From contig WBMZ01008998.1 in the NCBI GenBank assembly GCA_013400975.1, positions 37,877 to 101,876 on the forward strand: a stretch of 64,000 nt of DNA. Reading direction: 5' to 3'. Shown piece after piece: positions 38,913-52,444 of the stretch. The position numbers were made by a program, and so were the translations under genes. The notes below the pieces were generated by a model. That model did not search any database. It was not told where the DNA came from and saw only the letters and a program-made list of their open reading frames with translations. Source of the stretch: Atrichornis clamosus. Lineage: Eukaryota > Chordata > Aves > Passeriformes > Menuridae. Position 1 is the stretch's first letter; every line of letters begins with the position of its first letter.

Positions 38913-39930
38913 CATAGAAGATGCTGAGTTGGAAGAGACCCATCAGGATCATCGAGTCCAACTCCTGGCCCTAGTAAGACGGCCCAAAAATCACACCATT
39001 TGCCCGAGACCATCCAAATGGTTCTTGAATGCTGTCAGGCTTAGTACTGTGACAACCTGGGAGCCTGTTCCAGTGCCCAGCCACCATCTAGGTGAAAAAA
39101 TGTTCCTGATATTCAACTTAAACATTCTCTGACTCTGCTTTGTGATGTTTTGTTGAGTCCTGTCACTGGTTACAAGAGTGAAGAGATCAGTGCCTGCCCC
39201 TCCTCTTCCCCTCATGAGGAAATTGTCAACTGCAGTGAGTTCTCCCCTCAGTCTCCTCCAGGCTGAACAGACCAAGTGACCTCAGCCACTCCTCATACGG
39301 CTTCCCCTCAAGGTCCCTCACCATTTTTGTTGCCCTCCTTTGGACACTCCCTTACAGCTTAATGTCTTTCTTATATTGTGGTGCACAAAGCTGCCCCCAG
39401 CACTGGAGGTGAGTCTGCCCCAGTGCAGAGCAGAGCGGGACAATCCCCTCCCTTGCCCACTGGTGATGCTGTGCCTGGTGCACCCCAGGACAGGGTTGGC
39501 CCTCCTGGCTGCCAGGGGCACTGCTGACTCATGTTCAGCTTTCCGTCGACCAGGACCCTCAGATCCCTTTCCACAGCACTATTGCACAGCCTCTAGTTCC
39601 CCAGGATTGCCCTGTCCCAGGTGCAGAACCCAGCACTTCCCCTTGTTGAACTTCATAAGGTTGGTGATTGCCCATGTCTCTAATTTAGCAAGGTCCCTCC
39701 ACAGGGTCTCTCTGCCCTTGAGGGAGTTGACAGTTTCTTCAGATTTAGTGTAATTGGAACAAATTTAGTATTCCTTTGAGTCCTGTGTCCACATCATTAA
39801 TGAAAATGTTGAAGAGAACTGGGCCAACGATGGAGCCCAGCGGAACTCCACTAGTGACCAGACGTCAGACTGATGTTACCCCATTCACTATAACATTGTG
39901 TGCCCTGTTGCTCACCTATCGTATAACAAG
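38913..39930 (-). mobile_element. CR1 LINE, about 1 kb of 3' half
   Basis: One of the best preserved CR1 copies in the window, minus strand. On the plus strand it starts at the 3' terminus (TCATAGAAGATGCTGAG), continues through CATCAGGATCATCGAGTCC, GAGCCTGTTCCAGTGCCCAG, the end of ORF2 (CCTCCAGGCTGAACAGACC) and the reverse-transcriptase-derived segment (GGTGCAGAACCCAGCAC, CTTGTTGAACTTCATAAGG, CATTAATGAAAATGTTGAAG), and fades after GTTGCTCACCTATCG at about 39930. Stop codons and indels make it inactive. The 137-codon plus-strand frame at 39340-39753 is antisense to the old ORF2 and is not a gene. Confidence 0.93.
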
Positions 39931-41945
39931 GCTATTAATCTGTTTCGGTTTGTTGCAGGCATTAGTCTCGGAGTTGATTCTGAGTGGATTCAAGTTCACT
40001 TTTGGGTACTTAAAATTACAATTTGCAAGTGAGTTGTAAATTCTCAGTGTGAGTATTTGTATGTATGTGAGAGAGAAAGTATATGCATAGCTCTGCAATG
40101 ACAGACATATTTAAAAGGAGCATCATAATCTTAGTAGCTGGAACAATTGGTTGTCATGGATTTCTTGCTCTGAAAGAGTATTTTTGGATATCTTTTCAAC
40201 ATTGTGCTATGCTGACATCTCAGATAAAACTTGAAAACCACATCCCAAACATTTCTAGTACTCTGTTGGAAATATATGGGATTTCATGAAGCCTAGAGGC
40301 GTTTCTACTGCTACTGATTTTATGTGAAAGGCACAGAGCTTTTTTCTTGCTTTCTTATTCCTTTACCAGAAGCTGTAGTGGCATTTACTGTAATTAAGTT
40401 TTGCAGTATGCGATTTGAATATTCATAGTCATGAGGATTCTTCCTCTCAATAAAAATATCATTTCTCCTAAAAAAGGAAACATCTTAAAACATCACAGTC
40501 TTAAATTCTCAAATCTAATACACTAACAACTCTGCTCTGGACAGAAACAGTTATTGGTTTGCTGTGGGGATGCCATTACTGTGGGGATATTATTCAAGGT
40601 GGAAAATTGCCGTAACTATAAAGCTACTTCTTTAAGAGAAAAAAAAAGTTCTTCTTATTCAGTCATCTCATCTTGTAATGACTGTATCTATCAATGAAAT
40701 ATTAAATACAAAAAAGAATGGCAGACAATATGTTGGTCATATATATGACTAGCCCTGATATACTGCAAATCATAGAATCAAAACATTCTCCAGTGATTGT
40801 TGCCGTCTACAACACAGAGGAAGAACCAGGAGTGGGCAGAGACTTCCCTAATAAGATGGTAGCATACTTTTCCTTACATACCTATAAAAGTCTAAAGGAA
40901 ATAGGGCAAGACTGGGGTAAACAACATCTTCAGACCCTGAGACGGTAGTGAGTTCAAGAGGGAAGGTGGGACTGACTCAATATACTTTTTCAGCAGTTTC
41001 TTGAAAGTTTAGTCTTTTAAGCACTGACTCAAAGCAGAACAACACCTTAAGGCAATGCCTCACCAATTGCCACTAAGCCTAGCTTAGTTTGCAAGTATCA
41101 AAGACACTTGAGGCTTCAGGAATGTTTTTGTTTTTATTGTACCTGGAACATGCTGAATGTTGGGGGAAAGTATATTTTATCAAAACAGTTTAAAAGTGGA
41201 TTTATGGGGCTAATATTATACAGACATTATGACCAAGTCTGAAGTTAGGCTTCATTAAGGAGAAGGAGCAGAGTAATTGTAAACATGTTGGCTAAACGTG
41301 CACAGTAATTGTGATAACTAGAGACAGTATTTTTCAGACAGTCACTGCTAGTAAGGGTGACAGTTTAGGTTTAGGACACACATGTGATCTGTATCCATAC
41401 TAGAAAGTGAGGAACAGAATGGCCTATCATTATTAAGAAACTTCCTTAGGTCTGAGAGCACAGCGTAGAACAAACTGCCTGTTGGGAATGGTCACTCCAG
41501 TCAAAACTTGAACTGAGATGGGAAAGATACTTGGCCTAGGCTGAAACCCATCTCTGGGCCAATATTGCAGTTTAACAGTACAGACAGCTGTTTCTCAGCA
41601 CCCAGGATTACACTCCACCACTGTTCAGCTTACTAATATTTTTGTAGCCACAAGCATTCTTTCAGAAGATGTAACCACTTTTTTTCCACAACAGTTTAGT
41701 GGATGGTGTATTACAAGCAGGTAGTTCCCCAGTGTCTATGTTGATTGAAATTGCCCATTTGCATTGAATATAATGAGTTTGAAGATGTTCAGTAATGTAA
41801 TACTTTGTGGGTGGAATTCCAAGTTCTCCGTTAATTTATTTCTATCTATTCTCTCTTCTCTTCCCCCTCCTCTGAAAACTGACAATGTCTCCAAAGACAA
41901 ATGGGTTTATTTTGAGTGCTTTTTTGGTTAGTCTGGAGTCTCAAG
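39931..41945. other. 2 kb of unique AT-rich DNA
   Basis: Nothing recognised. A 76-codon frame at 40718-40948 shows no identifiable content. Confidence 0.5.
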
Positions 41946-41950
41946 GGTGA

Positions 41951-42638
41951 TGTTGGCGCTACACAAAGAAGTAACCAGTCAAACAGAATATGCTCTGCTT
42001 AATTTTATTTAAAGCATTCAACTGAAGCACATGGAAAAGGTGCCCAACTCACAAGGAAACACTCACCCAGAGACATGCAAAATGAGAGAGATACAGGTGC
42101 TCAGCTGTCCGTGCCAGAGGGTTCTCTCGAGGTGGTGTTGTCTGGGCAGTGTAGCACTGTTGCAATACAGTTTGTGCCGCACGAATTACTCTGCAGGACG
42201 CCTTTGACTTTGCCCTACCACAGCTTCTGGGGCTCCAGCCACACCCCTGCTGAAAGCCTCTGGGACTGCCAAGCCATGTCCTCCTTGGAAACTGCCACCC
42301 TGGGACCCCAATGTGGCCCAGAGGGACTTGGTGGGCTAGACTTGCAATTTTTTTGACCGGGACGTTCAAAATATATTTCTGCCGCTCTTTCTGGATTCAT
42401 TGCAGCCTTGTCCAATTTTCACTTATATACCCTGTAAACTACCAAAATTTACCTCAGGCTGAACAGCAGCACTAGAAGTCACTATCTGCTAATGTCTACA
42501 AAACCCAGTTGACTTCCTCTATAGTTTACAGAGAGAAATGGGTAATTTTTCTGCCTTTCTTTACTGTACATTAAAATGAGATCGGTATTATCATAAGAGT
42601 GTGTAAAAACAAGCTTGTCAGAACAGCTCAGCCACAGG
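41951..42638 (-). mobile_element. Probable solo LTR, minus strand
   Basis: GC-rich block with LTR architecture on the minus strand: a TATATAA (42423-42429), a long transcribed-like stretch, and an AATAAA (42004-42009) 53 bases before a terminus that reads GCGCCAACA. On the plus strand the element starts TGTTGGCGCT and the best right end is CAGCCACA at 42638. Flanks would be GGTGA (41946-41950) and GGTGT (42639-42643), a 5-bp duplication with one mismatch. The left end is well supported and the right end is tentative. Frames of 106, 93 and 66 codons inside are chance frames in GC-rich DNA. The family is not recognised. Confidence 0.6.
42423..42429 (-). promoter_or_regulatory. TATA box of probable LTR
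   Basis: TATATAA read on the minus strand, about 210 bases into the proposed LTR and about 415 bases upstream of the AATAAA at 42004-42009. Confidence 0.45.
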
Positions 42639-45600
42639 TGTCTATGTTCCAGCTGTCTACATGGGATGAGGATAGCCCTCAAGAACCTCTTCAGAAGTCA
42701 CCTGTAGTTCACAGCATTTGGTGAGTGATGCATTAGAATACACATCACATCAAGAAGTGACCTGAGAGTCATTCATTACTTCTTATTCTGAGACACTCTC
42801 CTCCTGAAGTCTATATTTAGAAAGTCCAGATAACTGATTTTTCCTGCTACCTTTTTCTACCTTTTTCCCTTTAGCTGTCTCAAAATTAAAGCTGAAAGAT
42901 TCACATTTATGCAAAGATTATAGACATTAGGAAATTGTGCCCTATGCAACTGTGTACTTAAACCTGTACATTTGTCATTTTAATTTCTCTCATATCAGGA
43001 TTCATTCTGCAAGAGCAATAGGAAATAGAGGAAAAAGGAGTCACACTATGACTTTCTCATGTTCTGCTTTAGAGTTACAGAGAAAAGAAAGGGATGGGTC
43101 AATATATTTGCTTTAAAACATTTTTAAAATTATTTTTGTTTCCTGTAGCTGCCATACAAGATAAAAGCCACAGAAGACTCTGGCTCTAATTCTCATATTC
43201 ATATGGAGAGAAATAGCTTCTCTCTGTGGATTAATTTACTTGAACATGTAGAAGCTCCATTTTCATGAAGTTGGTTTTTTATGTTTTCTGTGTATTTTAA
43301 TGTCCAGCTCTTGTTCTGCATCACTAAAATGAATAAAAAACAAAGCTGAAAACTCAATTTAGAGTTTGTTTCCCATTTTAAAACAAATGACTAAGTTTGT
43401 CCTTACATTAAAATTAATTAAGCATGTCTCTATTTTGATGAAGCATTTTCAGGGAAATGGTAATATCTAGACATTTTGAATGAAAACAGTTCATAACAAG
43501 ATCAATAGCATGACTTTCTAATTAAGAAGTTCTTGCTATTATTCAAGTACTCAGTATAATCAGTTTAACTCATTTACCAGCAGGGGGCTCACGATTAAAA
43601 ATTTGGAGGGTTTGAAATGCAAAAGCAAACTGCTGCCTCGTTACAAAAACATATTGCTAAGTTGCTTGACATTTTAATACAGCAGACTATCAAAAGACAT
43701 CCAGCAATACTGCTGTTACACCAAAGGCTGCTAAAATGAATTGCTAGATCTCCCTCTAGGAGCCTCACTGATTACAGATATTAGATGATTTTTAGCTTAA
43801 ATATAGACCTAACAGATTTAACATGTAACAGATAAAACAGCATGAGGGATACTCCTAGCACCAGGCTGTTTGTAGTCCATCACTGTAGGTACACTACTCA
43901 TATGGTGCGGATTCCCTAGCACCCACTGCCTAAGGTTTCACAGGGCATGGGCCATTTTCCAGTTAACTACAAAACCAGAAGGTGTTCAGCTACTGCTGGA
44001 AAAAAAAAATCTGGGATGATGGCAAAATTTGTATGACATTGTTATGGCAAAGAGCTGTTTCTCGATTTTTTAGTACAGATGGGTCTTTTTCATGGACTGT
44101 GGATGGAAAGCTTCCAAACTCTTTGGATCTGCCTCGGTAAAACATAATTTAGTGCTGCTATGCTGGCAACCTAGTAATTAGCATCACACACAGAGTGAGC
44201 CTATTTGTCTCCCTTTGATAAATATAGTGTATACAAACAGAGGATACTCACATGAACATAAATATATGTTGACAGCCCTATAATAAAGATGAATTTAGGA
44301 AGGATACATTTAGGAAGTCCAGTAGCATGTAAAGTTTTTCTGACCAACTTACAAGCATTGATATATAAAGTAAATTAGTAAGCATTTGTGATTAAAATGA
44401 AAATGTAAGAAAATATATGGAAGAAAGTTAAGTAGCATAAAAATAGTTTTATTTCAAAAATGTATCAAGACAAAATGGAACTACAACTCCTTTTCAGTGT
44501 ATTCTAATTTTGTGTCAGGTTATCACATTCAACTCATGCCAATATTTGATTGTTTTCTTTGTGGACTGGACCAGGGATGAACTCAGGCTCAGTCAAAACT
44601 GTCTTTTAGCAATTGAATGTCTGTTTGTGTGTGAGGAATGGAAAATATTTGAGGATATTAAAATACAATTATTTAAATATGTTTTTGAATTTCTGAAATA
44701 TTCTAATGGTTATTTTTAAAAGGTAAAGGTAATGAAAGGGTGAATTTAGAACTACATTGGGTTGTAGAAATATTTTATACATTATATAGTATGGCAGCAG
44801 TCAGAAACCTCAAGGAGAATCTATCTTTATGGAATTAATCTGGTTTTCTCCTCTCACAGTCGAGAATAGGGAGAAGATTTCAGTTTTTACGCCATAACCA
44901 AAGTGCATTTCCAACAGCATGCATTTTAAGACAAACCTTAGTCCCTGCTGTTTATACTGTTCTTCTCTACATTAAATATTTACGTTTTCTTTAAAACATC
45001 AAGGAAAAGCTTAGGTCTATAGTTCAGTTGTCTAGATCTATACCTATCTTCCAAACCTTACAACACTGTCTATTAAATATTCAGTAAAGGTAGGGTAGAG
45101 TCCCTAGGAGAGACTGACAACATCCTTTCTCAAAGAACTCTATAGGAGAGTAGACTATTCTCACTGTACACCTTGGCTGAGATCCCTGAACAAAAGCAAG
45201 GAATTTTGTCATGGACTTTGGATGAGTCACTAGGTCATAGGGTAAAGAAACAGTCAGAGCCTATGCTGTAGGATTGCAATTCCTCTCTTGTTGGTTTTGC
45301 CTCAGAGCTGGGGTGGCTTTTCTTTCAAATCTTTCCTAAACAGAACATTCCAAAATAGGAAAACAATTCATTCAATTCCCCATACATATCAATGCTTCAT
45401 GAAGAATTTTCATTAAAAGGGCGTTTTTCTTCGCAAATACTTAGTGCTTAAACATACAGAAAGTAATATCTGATCATTAAACAAGCCTCCTGTATGACTC
45501 GGATTTAAGTATTTCATTTTTTTGTCTTGGTATGAAAAGCAAAAATTTGTGCTTAGCAAAATTCTTCCAGCCCATAGAGTAGTATTGAATTTTTGAAACA

Positions 45601-46599
45601 TTTTTTACAATGTAAAATAAATAAATAAAATTCGATTTCTTCTGTTCATTATTTCACTGGATAACTCTTAAGGTGAGTTAGAAAGAACAATGCAAATCCA
45701 ATTTTTGCAAAAAAAAATCTAGGAATGTTAACCTTTTTTTAATGCCGTTATAAAATGAAATTGCTATCTTTCAAAATCTCTAAAAATACATGTATAATGA
45801 AGGTATGAAGGACTTCAGCTCCTTTTTGGACAATAGTCCAACAGTCCAGCTGTAAGGGCTCCCATGATTCAATTTTTATTTCTCACAGCCAGACTAGAAA
45901 TTGAAATTCTTTTATCACCCAAGGATGACTGGTATGTGCAGCAATCCATATTGTGTATGGTGGAAATAGCATTCAGGAAATTCATATCACATAGAAATTT
46001 CATAGTTCAGAGTTTCCACAAAGAAACATATTTGAAAAGGAAAAAAGGAAAGAATACTCTCTACTACTCACTGCCAAGGATAAGGTTTTCCTTTCTTTTA
46101 AATTTGAGTTTGATACTTTTAGCTACTGTAATCAAAATATGTCTCAACACTTTCTTTGCTAAGCCTTAGAAAAATGTCTTGAAGCTTCTCAATTGCATTT
46201 AGTCTTCTATTATTTTAGTCTTGTTTTTCTTTGTTTATATATTTGTGCTTCAATTTGTCAATAGCCATATTTGAGTGTATACACAGAACTGCCATTCTAA
46301 GTTTAAAAAAATCACTTTCCCCATGCTAAAAGCATAAATAAAATTATTTTATATTCTCATGCACTGTAAGATTTTTTTAAAAAATCAAAACCCAGCTATT
46401 TTCTGTCACAGCCGTAATGGGTATGATCATTGAGGGTCGATTTTAACAGTTCCCAGATCTTTTCAGAATCATTAGGTTCCATTGTTTTCTTCCTCAGATG
46501 TGCAGTTGGGTGTATTAAAACATATTTTATTCGAATATATTTATTAAGTAATTTGTATTTCTATAAATAGCTGACTTATTGACAATCTTTTCCATTTTC
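42639..46599. other. 4 kb of unique AT-rich DNA
   Basis: No gene or repeat family was recognised. The CTCF-like site at 43577 is listed separately. A 101-codon frame at 45864-46169 shows no domain. Confidence 0.5.
43577..43590 (+). promoter_or_regulatory. Strong CTCF-like core motif
   Basis: CCAGCAGGGGGCTC matches the vertebrate CTCF core CCASYAGRKGGCRS at every position except the R near the end (T here). It sits in AT-rich unique DNA outside any repeat that I can recognise. CTCF acts as an insulator and as a loop anchor. Orientation matters for looping, and this one reads forward. A chance match is possible. Confidence 0.5.
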
Positions 46600-47805
46600 T
46601 TTACACCTTCCTTTCAGATATTTATACACATTGAGCATATCCCCTCAAGCCATCATTTCTCCAGGCTGAACGGTCCTAGTTATCTCAGCCTTTTCTCAGA
46701 GGAGAGATGTTCTAGTCTTCTTTTTTTGAAAGATGTCTTTAGCAGTAGCAAATATGTGCTGTTTGAATCTGCAATTTCTTGATCAAAATCCTTCATCATC
46801 TTGGTAGCCCTTTGCTAGACTCCAGTATGTCCATGTCCTTCTTATACTGAGAAGCTCCAAATTGGAAAAAATACTCAAAGTACGGCCTCTGCTTAATGGA
46901 GGAGAAGGATTATCCTCCCTGTCCTGTTGGCAACACTCCTTCTAAAGCAGACCAGGATACCATTACCCTTTTTTGCCACATGGGAAGATTTGTGACTCAT
47001 TTTCTCTCTCCTGGGACACACAGGTCCTCTTCTGAAAAGCTGCCTTCCAGATGTGCACACAGAGGGGCAGCCTCTAGAATTTAACGGTGCCCGGGATTAT
47101 TCCTCCCCAGGTGCAGGACCCTGCACTTGCCTTTCTTGAATTTCAAAATGTTCCTCTCTGTCCAGCCCTCCAGCCTGTTGAGATCCTTCTGAAGGGCTGC
47201 ACAGCACTCTGGGGGATCAGCCACTCCACCATTTTGTGACATCAGCGAATGACAGGAGGCTTCCGACTCTTCATTCTACTCATTGATGAGTAATCAAAAC
47301 AATCAAAAGAATCCTGGACCCAGGATCAACCCTTGGGGGGCACCACTAGTTACAATCCTCCAACTAGACTCAGGGCCACTGAGCACAACTTTCTGAGATC
47401 TGGCATTTTAGCCAGTGCTCAATTCACTTCACCGTCCACTCATCCAGCCTGTGTTTCCTGAGCTTGTCTAGGAGGATGACATGGGAGACAGTATCAAAAA
47501 GCTTGCTGGAGTTGAGGTAGACAATTTTCATTGCTATCCCCTCATCTACCTAGGCAGTTGTCCCATCATAGAAGGCAATCAGGTTGCTTGAGCATGATTT
47601 CCCTTTGGTGAATCCATGTTGACTCCTCCTGACGACCTTATTGAATTCCACTGGCTTAGAGATGCCTTCAGGATAAGCTGTTGCACCGCCTTTCCAGGGA
47701 TTGAGTGGCCTGTAGTTTTTGAAGACTGCAGTGCCATTTACTTTCTTCCAGTCCTCAGGCACCTCTCCCAGATGCCATGACCTTTCAAGGATGATTGTCA
47801 TTTTA
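46600..47805 (-). mobile_element. CR1 LINE, 1.2 kb of reverse-transcriptase region
   Basis: Minus-strand CR1 covering much of the ORF2 reverse-transcriptase region. Plus-strand blocks: CATTTCTCCAGGCTGAACGG, GACTCCAGTATGTCCATGTC, GTGCAGGACCCTGCACTTGC, CTTGGGGGGCACCACTAGTT, GGAGACAGTATCAAAAAGC, CCCTTTGGTGAATCCATG and CTTCCAGTCCTCAGGCACC. Unusually for a LINE, its 3' untranslated end is missing on the left, where similarity starts abruptly near 46600. About 70 bases around 46720-46790 look foreign to CR1, and a short internal deletion lies near 47715. The best-preserved coding piece is listed separately. Confidence 0.9.
47550..47801 (-). pseudogene. CR1 reverse-transcriptase remnant
   Basis: An open stretch of 83 codons from the N-terminal part of the CR1 reverse transcriptase. 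Recognisable motifs are a W-H-LGEVPEDWKK block near residue 10, NYRPL near residue 30 and SQHGFTKGKSC near residue 59, followed by SNLIAFYDG. These motifs belong to the fingers region of non-LTR reverse transcriptases. The conserved SLTS after NYRP is gone because of a small deletion, and no catalytic aspartate pair is present. It is part of a dead LINE and not a host gene. Confidence 0.85.
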
Positions 47806-50800
47806 CTTTGACATCATGTACATGTTATATTCTACCTGCTTATCAAACATGTTACACTTACGTAGCTCTCTTTATCTGCCAAATCTGTTCTTTCAGTCCC
47901 TAAAATATATCTTTGCTTGATAGGACATTCTCCATAAAACTTTCTCCCATTCTGTAAATAAGTATTCTACTGTCGCTTTCAGTATTTTGTGTTGAAGTTG
48001 AGAATTTCAGTCTTCAAGGAAGGAGAATGTGATATACCACATTCTGCATATAACCTATATATCAATAAACCAGCACTGATTTGGGATTTTAAGTGGTGAA
48101 TACTCATAATAAACTATTTGTGAACAGTCTACAACCTAGTAATTATTCATGTAAATTGAATAATAGGAAAGATTCATGATGAATTATTCAGACAACTCTC
48201 TTGGATGAGTGTGTATGTAATCATTTATTAAAATCTTTATAGTATATTGAACAAGTAAAATGCTATATTTACTTGGTCTAAAAGATGATAGCATGCTAGG
48301 AGTGTACAATGCTCAAATGAATGAACTGAGAAAATGTGTGAAAATAATCAGAAAGTGTTTTGAGACACAAAGAGAATGATGGAATTATAAGAATACGTGG
48401 ATATAAAAATTCAATTCATATGAATAATATTTTATGATGTGGTTCAAGATTAATGAGTTAGTTAAGTTTGGTGAAGTGATATTAGAAAACAAGTCATGAC
48501 ATTTTTTATTTGAAGATTCAAATGAACAAAATATGTAGCCCGGATAGTTTAACTGAAACTTGAGAAACAAGGTATTTATCATCATTTTCCTGAACACCAT
48601 GTCAAAGTATTAAAACCAGAGTGTTTCTGGAACTTATGAAGTGTAGTGTATTGCACAAGAAATAATCTAATAAATTCAAGTTCTCTTTAAAAAAAATATA
48701 AATGAAGAATTCCTTGCTTATTCTGCAATATGTTTCCAAAATACCAAATGTGTGCTGTTAGAAAAAGAAATTAAACATATTTTTGTGAGGTAGAATTTTT
48801 GATTTCTGTACTGAATGAAAACAAGGAAACCACCATTTGCAACTCCCTCCCTTAATCCATAAACCAAATAATTGAAACCACAAAGCACATCAGCCATTTC
48901 TTCAGGCAAGGGAATTCCCCCCACCTCCATCCCCACCCTCTTCACTTTGAGTTGGCAAGTTCAGAAAGAGTTGCTTTGTGCCCTGGAAAGTAGGAAATGT
49001 GTGACATGTATGGTACAAAGGGAGTTAGATTATTCTGAGATATCATTAAACAAGCAGATTTAATTAATTTGAAAGAGACACTTCAGAGAGAGGTTGGAAT
49101 TCTGTGCCAGGTGCTCTGAGCAGGACTTCAAACTCTTTTCCACAACTTATCTGTATTTAACAGACCACCTAAATATTAAAAGTCTACAACAGATGTTAAG
49201 TTTCCTCTGGAGAAGATTAGTACAAAATTAAAAAAAGGAAACATTCTGGAAATGAGATTAAAAATCACTTAAATTTACTAAGTGTCTACACAGCCTTGAA
49301 AAATGATAAAATTCCTGGGCATCACCCTATTTAGCTGAAACTTTTCCAGATGTGCCTGGTTAATCAACTCCAGCCAAATTCCCTGTGGCTTACAAAAATT
49401 AAGGAGAGAAGCCAAAATTCTGAAATAAAACTAACCCTCTCAGCAATGTAGCTGTGGAAGGTTTCTTTTGACAGAAAAGCCTAATTTTTTATCATGTTCT
49501 GGTACTATGTGAAAGCTTATAAAAAAGATCCACACTGAAACACATATAATTTGCATATTTATTTATTTATTATATTTTATATTCATCTATATGAATATGT
49601 TTGTTTGAGTATTCTGGCTGAGCAGAAGTGTCAAGAATCCTTGTTCTTGCATCCTTCAGGCATTATATATATGTGTCCTGTTCTCGTATTTTCACTAATT
49701 GTCTGCTTTAGCCTCTATAGGAGACAGGATATGGGTCTAGATTGATTTTTGGACTAAACCAGTGTGAGTATTCTTATGTTTTGATAGTCAGTGTCTACTC
49801 CCAGCTCCATGACAGACCACTCTTTGAAGTTACTCTACCACTAGAGCTCCAGAGACCTCCGTTTCAGAATGGTTTCCCAAGTGACTCTTTGGCAGGCAGC
49901 TCAGATCTAGATGCACAGTTATGTCTTGAGGTGATTCAAACCACAATAAAATGCTCACATATCAAGCATAAAACAAAAGTGAAAGTTGTTCCTGAAAGTA
50001 ACATATTTTTAAAAAAAGTAAAATCCAAAGGCAGAAATAAAGAGATGCAAAAATATTTGTGTTTTGTCAGCATTAATTTTTTCAGATATCCCCTAGAGTG
50101 GCTGTACTCCAGAATTCACACAGATGAGAAGAAGATAAAGTGTAAGCAGGCAACTGTTTTGAATTGTTTCAAATTAATTCTTCCCATGCTTTAACAGAGT
50201 CCTCAGTACTGATAAAATGGTAAATTTACTTTTGGTTTCTTTCTTCTGGGATGCAAAACTCTTAAAAATGTGTTTCCTCCTTGTCTGTAAAATGTCTTAG
50301 TCAAGTGCTTAGGTATAACTTCAGTGTTCAAGAATGTGGTATTTTGACTGAAATAAGTTATAAACAACAAACTTTAGATCTGCTTTTTCTCTGCCTAAGG
50401 TTATAGCTTGATTACTTTAATAATTGAGTTTTATCATCAGAATTACTATAATAACATAATGTGTATGTTCTCCAAACAAAGAGGTTATCTTTAGGAGGAT
50501 ACAACTATGCAGTTTTGTCCACATCATGAAGAGTGAAGTGAGCTACATAAAAGCTAAATGATTTGATTCAAGGCACAGAAAACATTTGTGTGGGAACAGG
50601 GAAATAAAGACATCATTTTGTTTTTCCTAAATCCTTCTATTAACCTCTATATCAATCAAAAGATTTAAATATATGAATCTACATGGTTGCAAATGTATTT
50701 TTATAGTTGTAAGAGTTTTTTCCAGTAGAGAAGCAGACATAAAAATTGCCAGAAGCTGTGAGAAAGACATCAATATACCAGAAGAAGACAAGTCTGAACT

Positions 50801-52444
50801 CCAGGCAAAGTTATACACTTTACAGTCAGTATTTAAGTGCACATTTAATCCAGACACAGTCAACACTTAGTAAAGCTGCTTGAATCCTGTAGGCCAGAAC
50901 AGGTCCAGCAGCTGTAAAAATAGACGTACTCACACACACAGGGGAAATTAAAACTCAGAGAAAAAGAGTGAACCCAGAGGAACAGGTATTGATTCTTCAT
51001 AGAAATGTTTTATTGTATGAGATGGTTCTAACCAAATTGTTTTATAACCCCATATTAAGGTGGCAGTAATAGCTTAAAATGTTATGGCATATACCCGGAA
51101 GAGTAGCTATTCCACAAGTAACAGCGCTGGGGGAAAGGAGAGCCAGCCAAGTAATACCTGCCTCTTTACAAAAAGCACTACTTCTGTCAGCTGGAAAGCT
51201 AAGAAGAGATCTAAAGCCAGCCAGGAGCATTTTGGTGTTTCTCACCACACTTCACCTGACAGAACTGCAGCTCTAGCTTGTATTTGCTCCTGCATGCAGG
51301 TGTGGCTCAGCCTGGTGCAGTAGCGAGTGAGGTTGGTTTGCCATGGGCAGGCTGCCTCCACTCCCTCACACTCCTACTGCTTTCTCCCCATGCACCAGAG
51401 GATGTATATCTTACTCTGTAACTATAATAAGATCTTAAACTGAGCTGAGACCCAGTTTCTTATCTAAACCAAAGCTCTGCTTAGCCCAGCTGAGAGAAAG
51501 GAGAGAAAATAAAGTGTTTTTTAAATCTAGTTAGTGCCAATATTTATTATTATTTTTCTTATAAAATAAGAACTGACAGTGAAGTGTTTGAAACGCCCTA
51601 AGGTAATAATATTCTCAGACTTCAGAAATAACCATGCAGTTGCTATAAATCAAAATGCCATGTGTTTTCATTTCCTTTCCTGTAATTAAAACTTTGCTTT
51701 GATGTTTAAAAGCACAAGTATACCCAAGAGTAGCATAGCTGGAAAGTGTTCATATTTGACACTTCTGTAAAACAATGCAATTTATCTCTTTTTAATAACA
51801 GAAATTATTAAAAAAAACCGAAAGCAAACAATAAAAAACCCCCCTAATTAGTGTTTAAAATCTTTCTTGTAAAACTTTTGCTATAATCAGTCCTTCCTTA
51901 CAGACAGCAACAAACCATAGGAAGTGAAAAATGGGAGCAGAACACCATCTTGTTTAGAAGAAATTAAAACAGTTGGACAGTGCATAGATTTTAAGAGCTT
52001 GACAAGCTGAGGAAAGGATACATTGTTTGAATTAAACCTGTAGGACTAGGAACAAATCTGCAAGGACTTACACAAAATTACAGTGAAACACTGCTAGACA
52101 TTTATGCTATTCTATACAATATGTGGTAAATCAGGTTGATTTGGTAGGGTCCTATCAAACTGCAGGATTTGAGAGTGCCTCTTGGTTCTGGGCCCTGACT
52201 GTGCCCCACTTCCTTATTCATGGGGCACCTTCCCCATACTTCTTTCTTGGTATCTTACAGGTGGAATTCTGACGTACAGGTCAGAAGACACCAAGGATAA
52301 GCTCTGGCTGATTCACCTAGGTGAATGGGACTGAGGTCTTTGTAATTCAGCGTACACAGATCATGATGAAACATACAGAAAAAAGATGGTTTAATGAAGG
52401 CAATTTCATATATTGCATAACTTGGAATTAGAGGCTTTGTAATA
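47806..52444. other. 4.6 kb of unique AT-rich DNA
   Basis: No gene or repeat family was recognised. The 150-codon frame at 49742-50194 is the longest here. It begins in ordinary AT-rich DNA and has no motif, signal peptide or membrane segment that I can identify, so it is left out as a gene. A less AT-rich patch at about 51080-51420 is unclassified. Confidence 0.5.

Noticed and set aside
39340..39753. 137-codon plus-strand frame
   Set aside because: It is antisense to the well-preserved CR1 at 38913-39930.
49742..50194. 150-codon plus-strand frame in unique DNA
   Set aside because: No motif, low-complexity bias or splice context supports coding. In 64 kb with six frames one such frame is expected by chance. 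Transcript or conservation data would be needed to revive it.
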